Below, piece by piece: positions 58,409 to 64,000 of a stretch of 64,000 nt of DNA; within the stretch, counting starts at the first letter, position 1; each line of letters opens with the position of its first letter. The notes under the pieces are model-generated. The model did no database searches. It was not told the origin of the DNA and saw nothing but the letters and a program-made list of their open reading frames with translations. The position numbers were made by a program, and so were the translations under genes. Origin of the DNA: Succinivibrionaceae bacterium (lineage in GTDB: Bacteria; Pseudomonadota; Gammaproteobacteria; Enterobacterales; Succinivibrionaceae); NCBI GenBank assembly GCA_019420905.1, contig JAHZGH010000009.1, forward strand, positions 62,001-126,000, given 5' to 3'.

Positions 58409-59065
58409 TCAGCCCAGCAGTTTTTTACCATAAGAAAGAATTTTTTTCTCAATATAAGATACCCAAGGCCGAGACTGCAAACGCAAAAGAGCAATCAGTT
58501 CCTCAGGATCATAGGCTTCTATATAAGCTAAAGCTTCTTCTTTAAAGGATATGTGCCAAGGCTCATTAGAAATCAGGGAATTTCCTTTAAAAGGCCTGTA
58601 AAAGCCAAAATTTTCAAGATGTTTTGCAAGCCATTGTTCTAAAGGATAAAAGTAATTTCCCTCAGCATATTCATAGGCCGTAAGCTGCAGCTTGCAATTT
58701 AGCGGCAGGAGACTTTTAGAGTAAATGTCAAAATCTGTGCCGAAGTGATGACGCGACATGCCAGGGATTGCCGAAAAGCGTAAAATAGCTTCACATTTTT
58801 GCTCTAAGGAAAACTTACTTAGATCTAAAGGCTTTTCCTCTGCATCCAAAGTCGCACGCCTTAAGAAAAACTTATCATCAAAAATTTGTAATTGTCTATA
58901 AAAGCTTCGATAAGACGAAGCTATGTCTAAAGATATTCCTGCCTTTAAAGCTTCTTTCTGCAAAAGAACAAAGGCTTCTAAAGCCTTTTTAGTGCCCTTA
59001 AAGCCAAAAGCTTCGGATAAATGGCTTTCTGTTAAGCCTAAATACATTTCTTTAGTGATCTGCAT
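58409..59065 (-). CDS. D-Ala-D-Ala carboxypeptidase/endopeptidase (M15B, VanY-like)
   Basis: 218 residues. Zinc M15 motifs: SRHHFGTDFDIYS (SxHxxGxxxD) and NEPWHISF (the WH motif), with ASSYRSFYRQLQIF before them. Acts on peptidoglycan stem peptides. No signal peptide is visible in the frame, which is odd for the family unless it uses another export route or the start is further off; M7 is an alternative start. It overlaps the fimV-like gene by 14 bases, so both are likely co-transcribed. Confidence 0.85.
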   Translation of the reverse strand: MQITKEMYLGLTESHLSEAFGFKGTKKALEAFVLLQKEALKAGISLDIASSYRSFYRQLQIFDDKFFLRRATLDAEEKPLDLSKFSLEQKCEAILRFSAIPGMSRHHFGTDFDIYSKSLLPLNCKLQLTAYEYAEGNYFYPLEQWLAKHLENFGFYRPFKGNSLISNEPWHISFKEEALAYIEAYDPEELIALLRLQSRPWVSYIEKKILSYGKKLLG

Positions 59066-60794
59066 ATTTCTTAATAAGAATTTCAGCTTTATTAGCTAAA
59101 TAAGGGTCGGCATGATCTTTGATCTCTAAAAGCATAGTTAAGGCTTCATCTATGTCACCGGCATCAATATATACCGAGGCTAAATCAAGTTTATCTTTAT
59201 ATTTTTGATAGTCAGAATCATATTCATCATAATCGATATTTTCAAAATCATCATCATTTTGATAAAGACTTCTTACAAAGTCATTTTTAGCTGCATCCGA
59301 ATCTTTTTTCAAAAATTCAGTTTGTTCAGTCAATATGCCTGTACTTAAATGATCTGCTTCATCACTACCAGAAACTATTTTAGTTTGGCCAGGGTCCTTA
59401 ATATAAGGGCGATTTCTTTTTCTTAAAGATTTAATGCTTTTCTTTAAATTATCCGCTCTTGTTTCTAATCTGAAATTATTTTGATCATCTTGCTTCTGAA
59501 TATCAGAATTTACTTTATTGCTTAAAGTAATATCTAAATTATCTTTATTCTCTATGTCAGAAGTTACTTCTTCAAGGTTCTGAGCTACTAAAGGATTTTT
59601 ATCTTCTGCAGCCTCTTGTCCTTTATCATTGCTATCTGCCGTATTATTAGGCTCAGCTTCTTTTACTAAAGAATTTTCTGTTTTTAAATTATCATCGGCA
59701 ATTGGCTGTGCGTAGGTAATAAGCTTTATTTTGTCTTTGCGATTATTAGTTCTTAAAACTTTTAATAAAACTAATAAACACAATAAAGCTAAGAAAATGC
59801 AGCTAACTGAAAGTATATTTTGCAGAATATTAGTATAGTTTAAGGATTGCTGCTCTTTATCCTGAAGCTTAGCTTCAAGCTTTGATAATTGTTCCTTGTA
59901 ATATTGTGCCTGATCCTTCAATAAAGAATTCTCTCCCTCAAGCTCATTAATTTTATCTTTTACGTAAATTAAATCCTGAGTTAAAGAAGAAACAGAACCT
60001 TTATATTTATCCTCAAGCTCAGAAAGCTGCTGCTGAGCTAATTCAGCTTTGTTTTCACTAACATTATAAGAATCATTGAGACTCTTTATTTCATTTTTTA
60101 AATCTGTAAACTTAGAATCAATCTTTGATGATAAAGGCTCTATAACTTGATTTAAGGCCTCAAGAGCAAGAGAATTTTTATCCTCTGTATTCTTCTTATT
60201 TAAATCTTTGTTTTCTATGCCATTGTTATTTATAGAATTATTTAAATTTAAGCCTTTATTTTGTTCTATTTTAGATAACTCTGCAGCCTGCTTATCTAAG
60301 ATCGTCTGCTCACTTTCGCTATTACGCCTATCAACATTTAAGCTTATTTCAGATAAGCTCTTGGCCTCTATTTCTGAGCTTTGCGGCAATTGCGGCAATA
60401 CGGCTCTGCCTTTTTTAACTAATTCTCTGCCGCTTTGCTCTTTTTCAAGCGCTATAACCTCATTAGAAGGGATCTTAAGCATTACCTTATGCAGATTGTT
60501 TAAATTACCGCCGCCAAAAGCTTTAATGTTATTTCTGTAAATAGCAGCAATAACTTGATATTCATTTATGGATTTATCATCGGGAATATACTGCGAGGCA
60601 ATCGACCAGATAGTATCATTATTTTTGACCTGATAATAACGAGGCAGTCCTGTATAAGACTCAGCAGAATAAGAATCCTCCTTTACTGCCTGCTCCTTAT
60701 TCAGGGGATCTTTATTCAGATCCCCAGCTGCGGTAGTTGTTGATAAAAAACAGCCTATAAAAAAAGTAAAAACAGTCTTTTTTAAAAGCAACAT
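59052..60794 (-). CDS. fimV: FimV-like LysM/TPR membrane protein
   Basis: 580 residues. Signal or anchor at 1-23, FimV N-terminal LysM-like domain at about 52-112 (YQVKNNDTIWSIASQYIPDD, VIAAIYRNNIKAFGGGNLNNL), coiled coil at about 205-315, one membrane helix near 327-347, a long acidic cytoplasmic stretch, and the short FimV C-terminal TPR motif (KLDLASVYIDAGDIDEALTMLLEI). FimV organises polar assemblies and peptidoglycan in pseudomonads and relatives. It sits 15 bases after the usg homologue, the usual place for fimV in gammaproteobacteria. Confidence 0.85.
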   Translation of the reverse strand: MLLLKKTVFTFFIGCFLSTTTAAGDLNKDPLNKEQAVKEDSYSAESYTGLPRYYQVKNNDTIWSIASQYIPDDKSINEYQVIAAIYRNNIKAFGGGNLNNLHKVMLKIPSNEVIALEKEQSGRELVKKGRAVLPQLPQSSEIEAKSLSEISLNVDRRNSESEQTILDKQAAELSKIEQNKGLNLNNSINNNGIENKDLNKKNTEDKNSLALEALNQVIEPLSSKIDSKFTDLKNEIKSLNDSYNVSENKAELAQQQLSELEDKYKGSVSSLTQDLIYVKDKINELEGENSLLKDQAQYYKEQLSKLEAKLQDKEQQSLNYTNILQNILSVSCIFLALLCLLVLLKVLRTNNRKDKIKLITYAQPIADDNLKTENSLVKEAEPNNTADSNDKGQEAAEDKNPLVAQNLEEVTSDIENKDNLDITLSNKVNSDIQKQDDQNNFRLETRADNLKKSIKSLRKRNRPYIKDPGQTKIVSGSDEADHLSTGILTEQTEFLKKDSDAAKNDFVRSLYQNDDDFENIDYDEYDSDYQKYKDKLDLASVYIDAGDIDEALTMLLEIKDHADPYLANKAEILIKKYADH

Positions 60795-60809
60795 ACCGTC
60801 TTTCCTGTA

Positions 60810-61823
60810 TTATTTTTGTAAAAATTTAGACAAAAGCTGTGCAAGCTTGACGCAGGTGATGGCTTCGCCTCGGCGAGAATTATCCATAAGTGATACAAAA
60901 CTTACAGTTTTGCTTTGCGATTTCTGCTGTCTTAAGCGCGTAATAATAATATCTCGTGAACTTACAGTATCTGTAACAGGCGTCAGCATCTGGCCCTTTT
61001 CAGCTAAAGAAACATATTCAGACTCACTGAAGACTTGTTCTAACTCATCTTGATCTTTTATCGGACGTTTTACATCTACAGTTACAGATAATGTATGCCC
61101 GTAGAATACTGGTACTTGAATACAGGTAACATCAAAGCCGCCATCAAATCGCCCCATCAGTTTAGCAACTTCATTTTTAATAACATTCTCATGATGAGTA
61201 TTACCGTTATCTTCCATATCGCCAATCTGAGTATGTAAATTAAATGCCAATTGAGCTTGAAAACCGTCGTGTTCTGCACTCATGCCATTTAATAATAAAG
61301 TTGTTTCGCGAGCTAAGGTTTCGGTGCCTAATCTGCCGTGTTCAGAAACAGATTCTAAAAATACCGCACTTACTCGCTCAATACCATATTCATCATCTAA
61401 CGGTGCTAATGATAAAGCCAATTGTAAGGCCGGGGCTAATGGAGGTATGACTAAGCGCGAGGCAACAGCGTCTTTAATTTCATATTCATTAAGTTCAGGT
61501 GCAATAGTTACAGTGTGACCATCGCCTGAGAAAAGATGACTGTTATCAATAACTATACAGCCAGCTTCTTGTGCCTTTTTTACCCATTGAGAGCTCTCAT
61601 CGGCAGTTGAAATAAACAAAGCTACATCTGCTCGAGAAAAATCAAATTTATTTATAGGCTCAACAAAATAATTACGGCGTTTGATCTGTACAGCATCGTA
61701 TTCTCCATTTAAAGGCGATAATGGGAAAAAATCAGCAAAATCCAAATCCTGTTCTTCTAAGGTCTCAATAATAAGTTTACCTATATCAGTATCATAACCG
61801 TACAATGCAATGCTTATGGCCAT
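60810..61823 (-). CDS. usg: USG-1-type aspartate-semialdehyde dehydrogenase paralogue
   Basis: 337 residues with the ASD fold (nucleotide-binding first half, dimerisation second half: FYGHTLSVTVDVKRPI). The catalytic Cys expected in the PNC loop is absent: the region reads RLVIPPLAPALQLALSL, as in E. coli Usg, so it is probably not an active Asd. AGGAGA precedes the ATG. Located upstream of fimV, matching the conserved usg-fimV neighbourhood. A separate true asd must exist elsewhere. Confidence 0.85.
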   Translation of the reverse strand: MAISIALYGYDTDIGKLIIETLEEQDLDFADFFPLSPLNGEYDAVQIKRRNYFVEPINKFDFSRADVALFISTADESSQWVKKAQEAGCIVIDNSHLFSGDGHTVTIAPELNEYEIKDAVASRLVIPPLAPALQLALSLAPLDDEYGIERVSAVFLESVSEHGRLGTETLARETTLLLNGMSAEHDGFQAQLAFNLHTQIGDMEDNGNTHHENVIKNEVAKLMGRFDGGFDVTCIQVPVFYGHTLSVTVDVKRPIKDQDELEQVFSESEYVSLAEKGQMLTPVTDTVSSRDIIITRLRQQKSQSKTVSFVSLMDNSRRGEAITCVKLAQLLSKFLQK

Positions 61824-62212
61824 ATAAATATTCTCCTATAAATTGAATGGCTATTTTAGCAAATTATTCCTCAGCCCGCTTATTTGATATCCATCAGCGG
61901 CCAGCTACTTTTATGCCTGCTTTAAATTTAAGTTACAAATCACAATGCCATTTTCTGCATAGATGCTAAAACTTTGCTTAAAGTCATTCAAAAAATTATT
62001 CTATTTGTTTATTAATTTATACAAACTCCTGCTTTATGTCGCAATTTTATATAATTTATTGATTTCTTGATAAAAATTAAGAGGCGATCACGAAAATTTT
62101 AGACAAAAATGTATTATATTAAAAATGCGGTAAGTAAATATATTCCTGATTTATAAAATAAATCATATGAGTATATAAAAAATATATTATATTAGAATGA
62201 GAGAAAGAAAAT
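61824..62212. other. Divergent promoter region, usg and ihfA
   Basis: No gene or RNA recognised. The right end is extremely AT-rich (repeated TATATTATATTA) and probably carries the ihfA promoter and possible IHF self-binding sites. Confidence 0.4.
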
Positions 62213-62500
62213 ATGGCTTTAACACGCGCAGAAATAGCAGATAGATTGATTGCTAAACTCAACATGCCTAAGGCTACAGCTCAAGATTTTGTCGATGTAT
62301 TTTTTAAAACTATTGCCTCAACATTAGAAAATGGAGATATTGTCAAACTCACAGGCTTTGGCAATTTTGAACTTAAGCAGAAAAATTCTCGTCCAGGCCG
62401 CAACCCTAAGACTGGAGAAAAAGTCATGATTACTCCTCGTCGTGTTACTACTTTTAAGGCTGGTCAAAAACTTCGCAATCGCATTGATGCAGAAAAATAA
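62213..62500 (+). CDS. ihfA: Integration host factor subunit alpha
   Basis: DNA-bending protein, 95 residues. MALTRAEIADRL start, the VKLTGFGNFEL strand, and the DNA-arm NSRPGRNPKTGEKVMITPRRVTTFKAGQKL including the Pro that intercalates. RPGRNPKTGE and ITPRRVVT-like residues favour IhfA over HU. In E. coli ihfA follows pheT; here it stands alone. Confidence 0.88.
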   Translation: MALTRAEIADRLIAKLNMPKATAQDFVDVFFKTIASTLENGDIVKLTGFGNFELKQKNSRPGRNPKTGEKVMITPRRVTTFKAGQKLRNRIDAEK

Positions 62501-62599
62501 AGTCTGCTTTTATAACAATATTGTGATCTTTTACACAAAATTTTGATATTATTGTGAAGTTTATTGATATTTAAATAAAATTAAAGGCTGAAATTCATT

Positions 62600-62860
62600 A
62601 TGAAAAGAATTGCTTATACCGTTAAAGATCGCGACGGAATGCATGCTCGCCCAGCAGGCGCTGTTATCAAAGCTGCAGGAGCATTCCGCTCGTCAATTGT
62701 ACTTATACACAAGGATCGCAAAATTTCTTTAAAAGGCGGTATTTTTGGTCTTTTAGGTTTAGGTATTCGCTGTAATGATGATATCGTCTTAGAAATTGAT
62801 GGCGACGATGAAATAGAAGCTGCAAACGCTATGACTAAAGCCTTAAACGATAACCTCTAA
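62600..62860 (+). CDS. HPr-like phosphocarrier protein
   Basis: 86 residues with the phosphorylatable H15 in DGMHARPAGAVIKAA. The regulatory Ser46 region reads SLKGGIFGLLGLGI, with Gly in place of Ser, so HPr-kinase-type regulation is not expected. No ptsI or crr follows; a terminator does. It may serve a sugar PTS whose other parts are elsewhere, or be a regulatory (NPr-like) HPr. Confidence 0.88.
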   Translation: MKRIAYTVKDRDGMHARPAGAVIKAAGAFRSSIVLIHKDRKISLKGGIFGLLGLGIRCNDDIVLEIDGDDEIEAANAMTKALNDNL

Positions 62861-62869
62861 TATTATCTG

Positions 62870-62886
62870 CCCTGCCTAAGGCAGGG
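62870..62886 (+). terminator. Terminator after the HPr-like gene
   Basis: CCCTGCC-TAA-GGCAGGG, 7-bp GC-rich stem, 10 bases after the stop, tail ATTATTTAGCTTTT. Confidence 0.8.
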
Positions 62887-62918
62887 ATTATTTAGCTTTT
62901 CATTATTTATTTACTATT

Positions 62919-63449
62919 CTATAAATCCATTCTTTTTTGCAGACAAAAAACTACATGAGGCATGTCTACGCCTCGATAGTGAACAATTTTTTCTCCTATT
63001 GGCTTCATCCCATTACGCAATGCGACTTTCTGCGACGCTGTATTAGTATTGCGGATTATAGAATACATTTTTTCTAATTTTAAGGTATTAAAGCCATACT
63101 CCAGGCATGCATGTGAGGCTTGCACTGCATAGCCTCTATGCCAATATTTGTATGCCAGAAGATAGCCTACTTCCGGAACCTGAGCACCTAGGTACTCCTG
63201 CATAGTAATGCCGCATTGCCCTATCATTTTCGAATTGCCTTTAAGCCACATCCCCCATAAACCAAAGCCGTAGTCATGATAACGTTTCATCTGCTTTTGC
63301 AGCCAAGCCAAACACTCTTCATGACTAAAAGCGCCGTTATAGGCATACATAACCCTATCGTCTTGCAAAATTCCCTTAAGATCTTCCAAAACACTTTCAT
63401 CCATTTCGCAAAGAAGTAGATCTTTTGTTTCTAATACTTGTTTTCTCAT
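62919..63449 (-). CDS. GNAT family N-acetyltransferase (RimJ/RimL-like)
   Basis: 176 residues. N-terminal ETKDLLLCEM, the acceptor region FGLWGMWLKGNSKMIGQCGI, the acetyl-CoA site VGYLLAYKYWHRGYAVQA (Q/RxxGxG/A type) and SQKVALRNGMKPIGEKI. Similar enzymes acetylate N-termini of ribosomal proteins or small molecules; the substrate is unknown. Confidence 0.85.
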   Translation of the reverse strand: MRKQVLETKDLLLCEMDESVLEDLKGILQDDRVMYAYNGAFSHEECLAWLQKQMKRYHDYGFGLWGMWLKGNSKMIGQCGITMQEYLGAQVPEVGYLLAYKYWHRGYAVQASHACLEYGFNTLKLEKMYSIIRNTNTASQKVALRNGMKPIGEKIVHYRGVDMPHVVFCLQKRMDL

Positions 63450-63651
63450 AAAAATAAAAAATTTATTTAAAATAATTATAAATATTTCATATATCTATTG
63501 ATTATAAAGCCTATGATTACCTGTTTTTAAGAAAATTTAAAAATAAAGCTATAAGTCTTCTTACTTATCAAAAGTTAACATTAAAAAATTTTTAAAAACT
63601 AAATTCTGCTAAAAAATATGAGGCAGGAATTCATGTTGCCTTAAATAAAAA

Positions 63652-63676
63652 GCACTCTATTTTTTATATAGAGTGC
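63652..63676 (-). terminator. Terminator of the MFS gene
   Basis: GCACTCTAT / ATAGAGTGC arms with a 7-base loop; on the minus strand followed by TTTTTATTT. 20 bases after the MFS stop. Confidence 0.85.
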
Positions 63677-63695
63677 AAATATTAGATAATATTTT

Positions 63696-64000
63696 TTACT
63701 TAGAGGCTAATGCGTTAGCAATTTCCTCAAGGCTTCTGCCTTTAGTTTCAGGCATCATAGCTAAGCACCAGATTAACTGCAATATCATCATAAAGGCAAA
63801 GAAGCCAAACATAAAGCCTGCATCAAAATTGGCAATTGCTATCGGGAATACCAAAGTTAAGCCCGCTGCAAAAATCCAATGAGTAAAGCTTCCTAAGGAC
63901 TGACCTGCAGCGCGATGCTCGTTAGGGAAAATTTCAGAAATGAAAACCCAAATAATAGTACCAGAACCAATTGCGTGTGCAGCGATAAAAACAATCATGC
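63696..64000 (-). CDS. MFS sugar porter, C-terminal part
   Basis: Last 101 codons of a sugar:H+ symporter of the XylE/GalP-like family; the rest lies beyond the window. Membrane segments and the sugar porter signatures ISEIFPNEHRAAGQS (SEIFP-x-x-x-R) and the closing PETKGRSLEEIANAL are present. Confidence 0.88.
   Translation of the reverse strand, partial: MIVFIAAHAIGSGTIIWVFISEIFPNEHRAAGQSLGSFTHWIFAAGLTLVFPIAIANFDAGFMFGFFAFMMILQLIWCLAMMPETKGRSLEEIANALASK

Overview
The window is AT-rich chromosomal DNA from a Gram-negative bacterium. Gene order and content point to a gammaproteobacterium: yoaA-tsaB, proQ-prc, fimV next to an usg-type aspartate-semialdehyde-dehydrogenase paralogue, a Gly-Cys-Leu tRNA operon like E. 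coli glyW-cysT-leuZ, and ihfA, pepN and a membrane-type pyrD. The very low GC, TRAP transport, flavodoxins and TIGR04076/AraC proteins of clostridial or Bacteroides flavour would fit a host-associated anaerobe such as a Succinivibrionaceae member; this placement is inference.

Layout. 0-14.2 kb: a truncated yoaA, tsaB, a MATE exporter, a DUF1963 protein, an aldehyde dehydrogenase, a ribonucleoside salvage pair (nucleoside hydrolase and ribokinase), a Crp/Fnr regulator with a clean dyad operator upstream, an HD-domain protein, a TIGR04076 protein, an AraC regulator and mntP. Gene density is low here and short decayed coding pieces are visible between genes. 14.4-18.8 kb: ten tRNA genes, including an exact 492-bp repeat of a Leu-Leu-Cys-Gly cassette, with three unrelated small protein genes between them. 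19-21.5 kb: an AraC regulator with two flavodoxins. 21.7-29.8 kb: xseA, a 1051-residue orphan protein with a TerB_C-like C-terminus, a purine permease, yigZ and two small exported proteins.

29.9-46.3 kb: two large autotransporters, each broken by one in-frame stop codon. Between them are a 1.85-kb stretch without convincing genes and an IclR-controlled catabolic operon (TRAP transporter, class II aldolase, FGGY kinase) with two 19-bp operators in the divergent promoter region. 46.7-64 kb: mostly conserved housekeeping genes: a porin, pyrD (with a Cys where class 2 enzymes have the catalytic Ser), pepN, prc, proQ, an unknown gene coupled to dapE, trxB, an M15 carboxypeptidase, fimV, usg, ihfA, an HPr-like protein, a GNAT acetyltransferase and the 3' end of an MFS sugar transporter.

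No CRISPR array, insertion sequence, integrase or rRNA was found. The least explained items are the TerB_C-like protein, the PyrD active-site change, the paired autotransporter stops, the tRNA cassette duplication and the uncharacterised IclR regulon.
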